From NCBI GenBank assembly GCA_022316685.1, contig JAKJHU010000030.1, positions 12,785,360 to 12,849,359 of the forward strand: a stretch of 64,000 nucleotides of DNA, given 5' to 3'. This stretch comes from Progne subis subis (Eukaryota > Chordata > Aves > Passeriformes > Hirundinidae). This document shows, piece after piece, positions 48,541 through 62,165 of the stretch. How positions within the stretch are numbered: the stretch's first letter is position 1; every line of letters starts with the position of its first letter. The notes under the pieces are model-generated. The model saw nothing but the letters and a program-made list of their open reading frames with translations, ran no database searches and was not told the origin of the DNA. Both the position numbers and the translations under genes were made by a program.

Positions 48541-51500
48541 ATGTATGCTCACTCTTTATGTTTGAATTTCAATGGGATACACATTACTCCATGATGGGAT
48601 AAAAAAGCAGTTCAGCCCCTTAGCGCTTGCATGCACACACATCTCACCTTCCTTAGAAATTGCAGTTTAGTTTCATTGATATTATTCCAACAATTTGCCA
48701 CTACTGCGCTTCATAGAAATGGCCATCAGGCACATGTTGGACCCAGTGATGTGGTTAATGTCAAGAAAAGTAAAAATATTCCACAGAGAAAACAAATCGC
48801 CAGAGGAAGATACTTGTGGGATGAAGAACCAATGGTATTTTTAAACATGCCAGGTTCTCTTTTCTCTGTCCAGTAGTATGAAATATGGGTGGATGCTTCT
48901 CTGCCACTTAGGCTTTGGAGTCCAGGTGATGAACTCGGGGCAACAGAGGTATATCATGTGATGTATCTCCATGCAAGTAAAATGGGCAGCATTTGTCTCG
49001 AGGCCAAAACCAGGGCTGAAGTCAATCCCACAAATTTCCAAATGTTTTGGAGGAGGCCTAAAAGTTAAACAGTGCTCTCTGAGAGACTTGTACTACCCAG
49101 ATGAAGTGTCCTTCTGTGTGTCTGGCCAAAAGAAGAGGCAGGTTTTTTACTCCCTGGATTAGTCTATAAAGTTGAAACTCAGTTTAAGAACAGACATTAT
49201 TTCCTTCTATGCCAAAATAAAGCTGCCTTAATGGTAGCTCTGAATTGGCTTGTCATGATGATAATAAAAGCTTCATTTGTAGTAATGGAGAGCATCTACT
49301 CTTCACCAGTGCTCACACACTGCATGCCATTTTCTTTACTCATGCCTTCATTTTAGCTCTGGGAAAGTGGCCCCTACCTAAATTGAACATGAAGGAAATG
49401 AGTGCCTACAACCAAAATAAGGCGGTAAAAGGAGAGAAACTTGAAAGTTAAAAAAAAAAAAAAAAAAAAAAAAGGAGAGAGAAGGAAGGGCAATGCTTAG
49501 AGAGTGTCAGAACTATTCTTATTAATCTTCAGCCACACATATGAGAGGTTTTGTTAAACATTTGAAGCTACCAGCTTAACTTTTGTGAACTGTCTTGGGA
49601 GAGCTGCTCTGTGGCATAAATCTAGGAGGGGTAGGTACTCAGTTCAGTTTTGGTGGTTGTTTAAGGATGGATTTTTTCAATCAGTTGACTTTGGTGTTAG
49701 TAACGTGCTAGTTTAACCAAGAGATGGAAAGACCTATAAACTGCTTCAGGTCCTTAAAATAATTAAATAAAAGCTGTGTGTTTAAGGTGTTATTTCAATA
49801 TCTTTTCCCCAAAAAGCCTTGAAGTTAGGGGCACAGCACACAGATGGGAGTGATCACCTGCCTTTCACAAAAACTTGAATTGATTACCCAGCCAGCATCA
49901 GATAGACACATGCAAAAACACATACTTCAGCTATAGAAATGAATACAGACATCAGCAAAACAAAGTTGTTGCCTTCACTTTTATGTACAGGAAGTATCCA
50001 GTGATCTAACATCTCCCAGATACTGCACAGTGCTGGCTTTCTTGTTTTCTTTTTTTTTTTTTTTTTTTTTACCTTTTATTTTCCTCTTAGTCAGAATACT
50101 TGGAAATGGACCCCTGAACCCTGATGTATGTAGTCCTTGCTTGATGCTATATAAAGGCTTTCTGAAATCATCTCTATTTTTTCTCTTGGAGCTACAGTTG
50201 CCATCCATCAGGGCCCAAATATGCTTTCAATCCAATCACACTACTGCCAGGAGAAACAAAATATTCATAGGTTTCCAGTGTCTTGTTGCAGTGACAAGAG
50301 CCTTTAATGTTCATTCCACCCTTAACCCTGTGCCTCTCTCCATCATGATTCCTTTTAAAGGAGGTGATAAAAAGAAAAGTATAGAAATTGCCTTTAGATC
50401 AAAAAATAGTGTGAGGCTCTTTATTTCTCCTCTGGAAAATCCCTTATTTTCAAGACAGGCTCACCTGTCAAAATAAACTATGGTGACATTTAAATACTCG
50501 TCCTTAGTAATTATGTTTCGCTTTGCAGTTTTGTAATTAGTTGTCACTTCTAATACACAGTGGCTGCAAAACTCTACAGGCTCATCACTCACACCTGAGT
50601 ACTTGAAATAAGACATTTCTTCATGTGGAGGTCTGTCCTCCAGGAAGTGTGTCTGTCTTTCTAAATCATGGGTTTGGTGAGGGGAGAAGCAGCAGTTTAT
50701 CAGTATGGAATAGTTTGGAATAGTATACCCTGAAGGCAAGTTGCAGAAAAGTTGATCTGGAAAATACAATTTACATTGGTGTTCAAAAAAGACCCCTCAT
50801 AATTTTTTAATAGACATTGCAAATATTCACAGTAAAAATGGCCATAGTGTAAGTAACCACAGGGCAAGAAACCCTTGGCAAAGGCTTGGAAATGGTTAAA
50901 CAGCGGAAGCCTGTTCCATGGCTCAGAAAAGAAAGGAATTGTGGTATAAAGCCAGGGATTTTTTCTGGGACTGGGGGTATCTCAGGCATGGATGACCTGC
51001 AGGAGGAGGCAAGCAACCAGCTAATTAAAGTCTGCAGATGACTGAGTTGTTTTCAGTAATAAAAACCATGTAGGCTTTTGAGATGCTAAATGATTTGTAC
51101 GCATTGGAAATTTCCCACATGATTAACTTGTGTAAATACATTGCTGTCAATGTACTTTAAACAGAAAAACCTTCTTCTGTATATCTAGGACCCAGAAACT
51201 GCTAAAATGTTTTATGGAAAAGCTCAAGGTCATTCTGACATCCCCCTTGATTATCTGAAGAGAAGACCTGTGTCTTTTCAACTGCAGACCAAAAACCAGG
51301 ACAAGTGCCTGAAAGACCAGGATCCCACCTGGGTCTCTTGCACAAGAGTTTGTTCCCAGCCACAGAGCTGGAAGGAAATGCCTGATGTGGCAGAGGGATA
51401 CCCTGTGCTGCTGTCATGACCAGTACCACGCAGGCTTACCCACGGCATCCCCGCAGTGGCACCGAAAGTGTAAATGTTGTGGCAAACAGAGAAACCCAGA

Positions 51501-54500
51501 GAGCCACAGTGTTTGACTGCAACTCCACTGCACAAGTTGTGACACCACAGAAAGGTCAAGCACACTGGATGTCCATTTGGCTGCCTGCCTACCGACTCAG
51601 GTAGAGACCCCTCAGCCTCAGACTTTAGTGCCACATTTAGCTGGTGTCAACAGGAAACAGCCTGTGATGGCGAGGTGTTGTTGCAGAAGGAGGCTATATA
51701 TAGGTGAATACTCAGAAATAGTGTGTACTTTCAGAGGGTGAGTTCAAGGAACCAGGATAAAAGTTTCCACCAAGCTAGGAGGAAATGGGGAAGCCTTCAA
51801 ACTAGTCTGAGTCAAGCCTTCAGGGAAACCTTGGGGAAGCAGCCTGTCTGGATGCTCTCCTCACTTTCCTCACTCCTTTGATGTTGTCAGAAGAAGTTTT
51901 TTCTCCACGAGGGGTGGCCTCAGAGCAGACAGCTCTTCCCTACCTCTGGCAGGGCTGCTGAGGCAGCAGGGCCCAGGGCAGCCACAGACTCTGCTGCCCA
52001 TGACATCCTGCAACTCATCCTGATCCCAGTGCCCCTCCTTTCCCCACAGCCCTTTCACTACCAACCATTTTGGTACGACCACCCATCTCCTTTTCACCAC
52101 TTGATGATCTATTTCACAGGAGTTTCCATTTTACAGATTGCCAGTTTGTACTATGTTGCTTATTTCTGGAGTTTCACTCAACTGGCAATGCAGGGCACTT
52201 ATTAAAGAAATCTTTGCTTACTCCTTCCCTGCCATTCATATGAAAAAGAGCAGAATGTGAAATATAAACCCCTGTTTAGGCTTCATAAGTATAAGGTTTA
52301 AGCAGCAATAAAGCATCGAGAACATCTGAAATCACTGAAGAAGCTAAAGGAAACGGACAGGACTTGTTTTCCTTCATAGGTACCAATGCATTTTCATTTA
52401 TTTCTTTCTATTAACTCTGTTTCCTTGACTGTGTCTACAGCCATCTCAATTGTAATTATGTAGCAGTTAACCTGTTCCTCCTGCCTAACACAGCCCATAA
52501 TTAGTCTTGTGTCCACAGTTTATGACTCAACTCCATGTGGTTTTTCTATATCAAAGGCTTGGTTACCAGATTATTTTTTTTTTCCCCTACCGTAGTACTT
52601 GTGCCTGCACTGGAGGAGGGCAGCAAAACCTGAGCACATCTGTTTTGTTTGAGGACAAAACCACCAGAAAACCAGACAGTTTTATGAAGGTCTTACTTGG
52701 GTGCTTTCCAAATAGTACACAGTCTTGTAGGAGAAAATGTTTTCTTGAGGAATGACCCTCGTATTTATATAGTCAAGTCGTCACTTGAAAATAGATGTAA
52801 GACCTTCTCAAAACAAATATTATCTTTGTGCCTTATCTGGAGACAGAAGAAGAAATGCACATCCTACTATGGAGATGAGCCATTCTTCACTGACAGGCAA
52901 GAATTTTATATCATGAATTCATCAACCTCTACATTAATTATGTTTCATTATTTCTTAGAGTTCCTCATGTGGACAGATAAGATCATTCCACATGAGAAGA
53001 CAGATTACTTTGATAAATAGATAGCTCTGCTGAATGAGAATGAACATCTTAATAAATGTTTACTTAAGCTTTCCACTTGATTAATTTTGCAGTGACACAT
53101 GGGGAGAAGAAATATACAAAAAACCCCCAGGTCCTTTAGACTGACGTAAGAAAACAGCCAACCACTATTGGAGAATGTTTAGATATGAACTATTAAAAGA
53201 ACTGACCTAAATGTTAATTCCATGGCCTGTGCATAAAGGCAAGCCTGACCACCCTGGATGCTGCACGCTCAGCTCAGCTGCTGCATCAGAGAAGTGGTTG
53301 CGGCAGAGGAGCAGTGTCATAGGCATTGAGTTATGTCCTCTCCACCAGACTGGAACAGAAACTGCTGGGAAAGCTTCACTTTGTTTATCTTTGCAGGAGG
53401 GATGTATTTGCCCTCCTTAAATCACAGCTGGAGACATTATCTCAAAGCTGTGATGTAGCCATTGCTGAGTAGTCCTCATTAATGAGGCTTGTGGTTAAAG
53501 GAACACAGAAGTTATAAAGCTCCAATATCAGATAAGAAAGTGCCCTGGGAAGGACTTTTTTTTTCCAAATGAATTGGCAGTTTATATGAGCTTTGTTTGT
53601 TGAAGTCTCCCATTTGACCATTAAGGCTGTGTGTTTTTGTTCAAGGACACAATAAGCAAAGTCTGATGTATGCCTTCAATGTTTTTACAGGATGGGCAGT
53701 CTGTCTTTCCGTGATTTTCTGTTTTTTGAGTACAGTTCTACTGGCAACAGAGCAATGAATACAAAGTCCCTTGTATAATTTTCCTGGCAGCAAGGAATAA
53801 ATTATGTACTAATGCTTTGGCTCTTGAAGGATTATTAATTAACATGTATGAATAACTGAATTGTAGTTCAGTAGAAGGGGAAATTACCATGCCAGGTAAT
53901 TCAGTGAATGTGGCTCAAATTATCTGGCCCCAAAATATTTCTAAAAAGTTGAACACTGACAAATCTTGTGTGCATTTAACCAGATCAGAGCCATGATCAG
54001 AGAGAACTAGGATTTCCAGCTTCTAGTAGGACCCACTCAGAGCAGTGGACCAGACGGGAGGAAATGTGTGAAATTTCCTGCACATTTCAGATTCTTGTGC
54101 AGTGAGGGAGGGAGTAAGATAGCAAGCTGACTAGTCTTGCATCAGTGTTTATAGTAACCAGGACAGACCCTCTGAGTTGGACTTATGGCCAGGTTCTGAC
54201 AGAAACCTAGAGGGGAACAGCTGAGAGCTGTACTTAACAGAATGAGCAGCAGTAAAATCAGCAATGATGCTCATTTCCCTGAAGAAGTTACTGCTATTTT
54301 TCAGCTGGTTTTAATATCTTTTTTAATAATACCACACAGTTGCTTTTATATTTAAAACCTGAAGTGAAGGACTGATGTTTCAGCTTTTCCCTTCTCAGTG
54401 GAAAGGGATGTTTACTGTTATACTGTCTGTATAGCAATGCAAGGCATGCATGTATGCATAAAGGCCAGAGTACCTTTTCACAGCTAAAAATAGAAAGAGG

Positions 54501-55422
54501 ACTTAATGCAGAAATTTAACAACTACAGCATTTAAAGAGCTATGTAGTACTACCTGGCTGCAAAACTTAAAGTAGGACTTTCCATTAAAGTAGTGACAGC
54601 GGGAATTCAAGTGTCATTATCACATGGTTTTAGATCAGCCTCTAATGTCTGCTGCATTGATTCCTACTGGCTAAAAGAAATGTTATTTATATCAAGGGGA
54701 AAACCTATGGCAAATCAGACATGTCTTTTAGAATTTCTTTCCAAGGAACATTTTTTTAGGTTTTCTGTTTGTTAGATCATCAGATATTTTACAAACAAAA
54801 CCAGACCAAACAAAAACCAGGACCTATAATTTTTCAATTGGAAAAGGCTAAAAAATCAAACCAGCCAAGAAATGGTAAGAAAACATTTCAGACCTAAGGG
54901 CAACCAGATGGCCTAAATTACTGGTAGTTTATGGATTTTTACTTAAAGTGGAGGAACACGAACAGATGAATAAACGACAAATTAAAAAGACACATTAACC
55001 TGAGAGATTGTGGGTTCTAGAACTTAGGATCTAGGAGATATTTTCTCACTAAAGTTGCTGTGAGTTTGGGAGATTATGTGTTGTGTTTTAAGTCTTTTGC
55101 AGACAACATTTGACTACAGGTTTGGACTTTATTCCTTTGCAGTCCTGAAAATAAAGCACAGGACTGTAATTGAGTTTGTAAATATGCATTGCATATCTAA
55201 CCTAAGTAATTTTGTCCCTTTTCTGGGGGTCAGTTTTCTTATGGGGAAATGGAAATACTTGCTCTTTGCATAGGGTTGTGGTGCATCTTTATGTATAGAA
55301 GCACCTTTGTTACCCTGGTTTTTCTGAGTTTTTTTAAAGCCTTTTGAATTTTCATAAAATGGAGTCAGATCTTTTTAGCTACTGCACAATATTAGGAGCA
55401 GTTTCTACCTTTTTCTCACAGA
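48541..55422. other. Unique DNA, no gene seen
   Basis: Nearly 7 kb without a recognised exon or repeat family. It contains an A run at 49450-49473 and a T run at 50050-50070. Open frames such as 148 codons at 50030-50476 and 118 codons at 51278-51634 (minus) show no known domain. 51830-52110 is GC-richer but matches nothing I know. Confidence 0.5.
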
Positions 55423-55715
55423 TGTAACATTAAAAAATCCTTTGTTTTTCATTCTCTGTCCTTTGTTTGCATATTTCTAACCTGAAAACAATTGTAACTG
55501 ACAGATGGTCTAGCCACTGAGGCTGAGGGGTGGAAGACCCAAGAAGCCAATCTTCTGCTAGACCCACAAATGTATAAAAAGTAAGAAATAAACGAGAAGG
55601 CTCTCTCTCCACCCTGACTCAGCTTGAGCTGGATCGGAGAAGTCTCTGTCCTGCGAAAATCTCTTGTGTAGTGTGACTGCTTTGCGTATCACGATAACAC
55701 ACCTTTAGGTCTCCA
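55423..55715 (+). mobile_element. Compact retroviral LTR with intact promoter signals
   Basis: Starts TGTAACATT and shows a classic LTR promoter: CCAAT at 55547-55551, TATAAAAA at 55573-55580, then the poly(A) signal AATAAA at 55587-55592. A U5-like stretch follows (GGCTCTCTCTCCACCCTGAC, GGATCGGAGAAGTCTCTGTC, TCTTGTGTAGTGTGACTGC). I place the end at the CA at 55714-55715 because a primer-binding-like TGGGAGGCACCCC follows after two bases at 55718. An earlier end near 55701 is also possible. No target duplication could be found. The short LTR with TATA and AATAAA close together suggests an ERV1/gammaretrovirus-like family. Internal genes are not recognisable downstream. Confidence 0.7.
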
Positions 55716-58664
55716 TATGGGAGGCACCCCAGAAAAAAAGTGCACATGAGAAACATTCATAAGTTGAATCCAGGTCACCTATCTTAGGCAACTAACTAGT
55801 GGCTAAACTTTGGAATCTAATACATTTTAGGGAACAACATTCCTGGTACAATAAATGGAGAGAAGCAAGTTATTGAAGTCTCCTTGGATGAAGATCTTCC
55901 TTGCATCTGCATTAGAAAGAAGAATTTTGTTCTGAAAGTCTTCTGAGGCATTTCCTTTATTCATGGACAACTTAGGCACTTAAGAATTTACTTTCTTAGG
56001 TTCTAAAATTATAGCACAATTTTCAGGGCTCCTGCTTGTTCCTAGTGTTTTCAGACTTACAAAGAGAACTGCTAAGTCTTTGAATGTTTGTCCACGAGTT
56101 GGCTTAAACACAGCAGTGAAATGACAAGGCCTGCCATCTCGGGTATTTTTTTTCCCCAAAACACTATAGTGAAAACTTCACAAAGAGAAGGTTGAAAAAT
56201 AGAGCAGGCTCATTTATTTGATCACTGAACTCTTAATTTCTTAGATGGCTGCTGCAATAAGCAACCTCTCCCTATAATTGTGGTAATGCAGTCACTTCTC
56301 TCACAAGCTGGTTGGCTCATTTGTGTTGGGAGTCATGGTATGCTGCCTGTTTTAGCATTTAATCCCAACAGTTTAGAACAACCACAGTTTTATGAGCATA
56401 TAATCCATCTCAGTTTGCTATGAAAGTTTTAAGGGGTTTCATGGTCATCCCAGTTTTCAAATATTAACTTTACAGGTCACCAGAAGCTTATATGAACACC
56501 CCTTTGGACATTTCCTCTCCATATTTTCCACCTCCCAGTTTAGATACTTTCTGCTGTGTTGCATGTTGTAGATGTCAATACCATCCAACTTCTCACTTAG
56601 TCCTCTATTTAGAGGTTTATCTTAGCCAGTCTGGCTTTCAGCAGTGATGCAGCTTTATTGTAATAATAATGCACTTTAATTTGTGGGCATCCATGCCTGA
56701 AGCATGTTAACAAAAACAACTAAAATCTAAATGGCAATAAACAAAGGCAAAAGAGAGCTTGGAAGCCAAGAGCTTAAAATCCCTGCAAAACAAAACAAGA
56801 AAGGAAATGAGCAAGTCAGAAGCCTTTCCTAAAAAAGTGTTCTGGCATAAGCAAGAGACAGTGTGTTCCTGAGGCAAGGGAGGAGACCATCTCTTTTGAC
56901 CTTCCTACAGACAGTGACCAACACCATCAGCTTGAATTACCGAGAAAGGGCACAGAGGTACAGGAGGTGAGTTTCTCTCACCTCCGAACAAGGAACTTCA
57001 TTGGAAAAGCCACAATAATCTTGGAGTTATGTTGTCCAACTTTGCTTCCCTGAAAAGATTCACTGCAAGTCTGTCTTCCCCTCTAGGTTTTGTTTCATTT
57101 GTTTGAAGACATAGCAACAGGTCTCTCGAAAGGCTATGATGGTCCTGCAGCATTTGAGCTTAAATTGTCTAATTTTGAGAATAGCTAACTATGCACACAT
57201 ATATAACTATACTACACATAACTAACTACACTATATATACACTAACTACATCAGAACCCAAAGGATTATTAGGTTTGAGGAAAACATGGAAAGTGTGTTG
57301 GCATAGCCTTCTTTTTTTTTTTTTGTCGTCTCTTCAGCAGCATTTTTTTAGTCAATATTATTTCTGTGCCTCAAGTGTCTGATCTGTGAAATAAGAATAC
57401 TTATCTGGTATGATGTAAAAAACCATTGACATGGCAAATCTCCTCTTCTTCACTTAATTCTGTCTGCAGCAAATCCTAGCCTTGGCTTGGAGCTCTGTCT
57501 TGTGGCTCACTAAGCTCCTATGATCTGCCAGGGTCCCCTCCAGCACCTTTCCTAGGTCAACTCAAATTTTAACAAAGCCCTTGACTGGAGGTTTTGTCCC
57601 TGCTTTGGAGGAGCTAATACCAGTTTTAAAAAAATCCACTGAAGCAACTTTAAAAAATGAGGCTTTTGGGTTTTCAGCCTGTAATTACAGCATCAGTTCC
57701 CTTTTATGCTTCTAAATTACAGAGAAGCAAACTGCCCTGTGTTCTGATGTTTTATTTTTTTTAAATTACTCAGTGGCTTTGTGGGGAAAGAGTAACTGAA
57801 TATTTTTGGTGGTGTTATATAGGCGACGCCTTCCCCATTAGCTCTTAGGGAGTGATTCTTCCTCACTCCCTAAGGTTCACTTCAGGGGGAATGGAAATTA
57901 ATCCCCTTAAAGAGAAGTGGTAATAAAGAATGTCCCCTTTTTATGATTTAGCCAGCTTGAAACAAGCTCTTAAAGAATGTGCACATCATTTTTAAGAGAG
58001 GCTTTGCATTAACGAGGATTAAGCAGGCTCCTCTGTTCTTGCTTCAAAACATAATTTTCTGGGTAGTCTTGCAGCATGGTTGGCATGGGCCTTGGCGCAA
58101 GGAATGAAATGGCGCCTTCATGCCAGACAGCCAGAAATATCACCCCACCTACCCCTACTTGTTCATCCCAGCTTGGCGCCCACATGCCCCTGCACACGGG
58201 CCTTGCTCCAGCTGCATCACTCATGCAGACACTGACAATTTTGCTGGATGCAGCTGTAGCCTGAAGAAACACGTTGAGATGTTTTTAGAGGTTATAGGGG
58301 CTATTGATCCATCTTCAACAACAGTCGGCTATGTTTCACCTTTCCGTGGAGGTCTTGCCTGTTATTTTTCCTGTGTCTCTCCAGTTTTAGTGTCTGTCTG
58401 TCAGATTTTCCCCTTTACATCAAGGACCTGACTTTCAGCTGATTGCCATGACAGCCTGTCTCACAGTTTACACCAGCAGCTGTCCACCAAAGTCATTGCA
58501 TGATGACAGGAGGGCTGGGGGCAGAAGATGGGTTGACAAGGAGACAGTGAAAAAATTTGCAGCACCTTCATGTTTAACTACTTAATCACTGCATCCAGAA
58601 AATGTCCCAGCTGAGGAATTGCAGACTGCTGGTTCATCCATCCCACCAGTTCACCAGACTGTGT
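55716..58664. other. No gene seen; holds a strong hairpin
   Basis: No exon or repeat family recognised. Contains an AT-rich TA/CTAACTA stretch at 57184-57245 and the inverted repeat described at 57829-57894. Confidence 0.5.
57829..57894. other. Stem-loop: perfect 12-bp arm pair plus outer 8-bp stem
   Basis: CTTAGGGAGTGA (57844-57855), a 7-base loop, and its exact reverse complement (57863-57874). Outside this, CCTTCCCC (57829-57836) can pair with GGGGAA-T-GG (57886-57894) with one bulge, across an unpaired internal loop. No transposon ends or target duplications were recognised around it. Confidence 0.65.
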
Positions 58665-59235
58665 AGAACAGAATAGAATAGAATAGAAATTAATACTACA
58701 GTGCAGTTGGAAGGGACCTACAACAATCATTTAGTCCAACTGCCTGAACAATTCAGCACCAACCAAGTTATAGCCTGTTATTAAGGGCATTGTCAAAACG
58801 CCTTTTAAACACTCAGAGGCTTGGGGCATTGACTGTCTCTCTAGGAAGCCTATTTCAATGTTTAAACACCTGTTGCTAAAGGAGTACTTTCTAATGTCAA
58901 GTCTAATGATGCAGCTTTGAACTATTTCCATATATTCTATCACTGGACACTAGGGAGAAAAGATGATCACCTCCCTCTTCCCTTCCTTTCTTGAGGTAGG
59001 CACTCCTCTCCCAATTTATTCTTGCGCTTGGCATTACTTCATCTTAAGTGTGGAGTCTAATTCTTAAATTTTATCCCATTAACCACAGCTCAAATGTCCA
59101 ATGTATCTAGATCCCCCTGCAAAGCATCTTGTCTCTGAAGTGATTCAATAACACCTCCCACTTTTGCTGTCATTGGCAAAATTTCTAATGGTGCACACAG
59201 CTGAGCTGACAGTGCATAGAGCCAGGCATTAAAAC
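58665..59235 (-). mobile_element. CR1 LINE 3' part, minus strand, with (AGAAT)n tail
   Basis: Begins with AGAAT repeats (58665-58689), then GTTGGAAGGGACCTACAA, ATTTAGTCCAACTGCCTGA, TTATTAAGGGCATTGTC, GAGGCTTGGGGCATTGAC, CTATCACTGGACACTAGGGA. It extends into older ORF2-derived sequence around GATCCCCCTGCAAAGCATC and TTTTGCTGTCATTGGC. The order is a CR1 3' end read backwards. The ragged far end was set by eye. Confidence 0.9.
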
Positions 59236-61498
59236 CACTCAAACATGCTTGTGCTGTCTGTCCATCTCATGGAACCACTATTCTCTGCCTTTTAAAGCCA
59301 GTTTGTACAGGTTTTGCAACCAGAAGGTCGTATATGGCATTGCTGAAATGCAGTCATGGGCCCATAGCCATGAAATTCTGTCTATTCATGATTTTTTTTC
59401 CAGCATGGGAAATGAGCAACATAGACTTGTCAAGTAAAGAGTTGTCTCAATTTACTGCTTGGTTCAAAGAAAACATGAAACATTTTAGAGATTCTAATTT
59501 CTAAAGCATTTCTCCAATAACTTGTGGATTTATATTTATTTATGGATCAGTAACTATTTTGATTCATTTCTGGTGTTTTTTTGCCCAGGCTGTTCTGTTG
59601 TACCTGGACGATGATCCAGCCAGACCATTGACTTTAATAAAGTCTAGGATTGTCTTTGGACCCCAGATTTGCCAGATGGCAAAAAAAATGAACACTTTCC
59701 ACCACTTTTAGATTTTCATTTCCCTGAGCTATGGCAGACATTTGAATTTACAAAAATCACTCTCTGATTTACAGTCAGGCCTCCTTATTCTTTTAATATT
59801 ATTTTTATTTAAAATTTACTTTAATTTATTGTACTCATTTTACACGTACTCTTATGTCCCACTTCTTCCCAGAATTAACTTAATATTTTGTGTCAGCCTC
59901 ATGGAAATAAGGCTGGATGAAAATTAATCCAATGGTTGTTAAATGAAAGTCGAGAAGATCTCATAGGCTGTGGAATTCCTTTTTTTCTGGAATTATTAAA
60001 ATTGTATTATAAATGATATTGCACTGTGGTGAATCATATATTATTTGTAATGTGCTTTTGATTGCCTTTGTATGACTAGATATGTGACTAGGTTTCATGT
60101 ATTTTGTCATTTTAGAGTAGAGCATTAAATGAGAAAGTAGTAATCATTCTCTATGGTTTCTTTAACAAAATTTGATTTTTCCTTTGAGAACCCCCAGGAA
60201 AAATCACTATTATCTGTCCATCTTACTACAGCAAAAAATAAGTCCACAGCACCTTCAGGTCATTATCGTCCATTGTTGCAACACTGGGATGAAATTTTGA
60301 CCCAAATAGGAATTGTTTGGTGCCTTGTAGAACACAGGAAACGAGAGCTTTCACAACTTTAGGTAGGGGCAACATTTAAATTTTGGCCTGCAAATTTGCA
60401 GAGATGAGCTTTTTCACAAAGTGTCCACTGCTCCCATAGGCACAGCTCAGCAGAAAGGGATGGTTTTGCTGCCCAGCCCAAATACCCATTCAGGCTGTGC
60501 CTGTGCTCACCCCGATCACACGTTCACATGCCCAGGCACATCCCTGAGGTAGCCCTGCTGGGACAGAGACCTGCTGCACCAGGGGAGGGCTGACATGAGC
60601 AAGGCCAAAAAGCAGCCCTGGCCTGTGGCAGCCCCACCCAGCACACTGCCCACTGAGTACCTCGAGGCTGTTGTGGATCAGTCGAGAAATGAATGTTGAA
60701 AAGGCCCTTTGCTTTGGTGGTGCTTGGCCACTCATCCTCATGCTGGTCCCAGGAGAGTCTGCAAGGGTGGGCAGGGTCTGCAGTGGTGGTACAGAGGGCA
60801 TCCTTCTCTCTGCTGCAGGGAAAACAACAGCAGGAGAGAGGAGGCAGCTGGGAGATAAATATCATGGAAAGACAGAACTTGGGGGGGAAACTTGTGTTAG
60901 TTCACCACTACTACCACAAACAGATTAGTTTATTCATATTATTGAGCCTAAGGATTAGCTTGTCAACTAATGTGTGAGAGGGAGAAGTGAAAGATGTGGG
61001 GATGGTAAGATGTGGGGAGCTTGAGGACTGACACTGCAGGGACAACCTGGGTTACCGGTGGGAGGAAGACCCAACAGTTTGTGGGTGGGAGAGGTGAATG
61101 AATATGGGTAGGGGAGGGCAGAAGGCCTTCTTTAGTCTGGCTAAAGCACCAGAAACACAGAGCACCCTCAGGCTGCTTGGGAAAGCTATAGGGCTTGGAC
61201 AGTAGTACGTGGTTTTCCCCAGTGATCATGATGTCCCCTGCATAGGGACAGTAAGGGCTGGCTGCTATTTGCCCAGCTGAGGCTGCAACATGGCTTAGAG
61301 GTCACTGCTGCCAGAGACCACATCTGCATGGGACCAGGACATGCTCCAAACACCCGCCCAAGTGGGATAAGGGGATTGTATTTCAGGATATAAGGTGAAA
61401 GAAGGCATGTTTGGGGATGCAACTTTGAGCAATATCACACAGTCTTGCAAAATGATTCTCAGTAATAGGTGTGTTTGTAGTGTCAGTAAGAAAACCAG
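59236..61498. other. Unique DNA, no gene seen
   Basis: No exon, RNA gene or repeat family recognised. 60480-60850 is GC-richer with overlapping open frames of about 85-113 codons on both strands, none with a known domain. Confidence 0.5.
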
Positions 61499-62165
61499 TG
61501 TTAATCTCTCTCGGGTTTTTTCTCCGAGATTCAGGTGGTTTTAGAGTCTTTTTGCCCTCTGCAAAGCTCTGAACCAAACGCAAGAAAGAGACGGAGTCTT
61601 CAGGTTCTGATTTTTCAAGGCTGCATGCTTCGTTTATTGTTTCTTATCTTACAAATTTCTCAGTGCCCAACAAAGGTCTGTGCAGCTGCTTGGGCATCTG
61701 GTGACTTCTCAACTCCTCGACTCCTCACATGGGGCTGTCTCTGTCTTTTATACTAATTGCTATGTATTCTTTTTTTATCATTATTTGCCAATACCTATCA
61801 CTTATACTAAACAGGTCATCTCTACTTTGACCCAATCTCTTTAAACTATTTTGTGCCACCGTCACTGCAGAAAATGGAGTGAGGGAAGCAGAAAGAAGAA
61901 GCAGGAGACAACGCCCCAAATCCTCCATCGTGCTCCCATTCACTTCAATACTAAAAACCTAAACCTACTGTTTTCTCACCCTGTGATAAGCTAAACTACT
62001 ATCTTTCACACTCCTGTGGCTTGCAATCCTTCCCGCAGTGCAGGAAGCTTTTCCCATGGACTGAGATCAAAGCCAATGTCCCTCTGGGCTCTGGGCCAGG
62101 GTCCCAGACCCCCCTGTCCTGGTCTCTGACCCTCCAGGGCAGCCAAAGGAATGCCCTGGACTCCA
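61499..62165 (-). mobile_element. Retroviral LTR, minus strand
   Basis: On the minus strand the sequence has LTR architecture: a GC-rich U3 start (TGGAGTCCAGGGCATTCC, then a block with GGACAGGGGGGTCTGGG), TATAAAAG at 61745-61752, AATAAA at 61633-61638 about 110 bases further, and a U5 ending near CCGAGAGAGATTAACA. TG...CA ends fit 61499 and 62165, but flanking bases do not show a matching target duplication, so the ends are approximate. No internal retroviral genes adjoin it within the window, so it is probably a solo LTR. Confidence 0.7.

Noticed and set aside
50030..50476. 148-codon plus-strand open frame
   Set aside because: Begins in a T-run (poly-Phe) and shows no known domain or exon signals.
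51830..52110. GC-richer block suspected to be a repeat or exon
   Set aside because: No family consensus, splice pattern or protein similarity could be recognised.
59668..59683. TTTGCCAGATGGCAAA inverted repeat
   Set aside because: Six-base arms only; expected many times in 64 kb.
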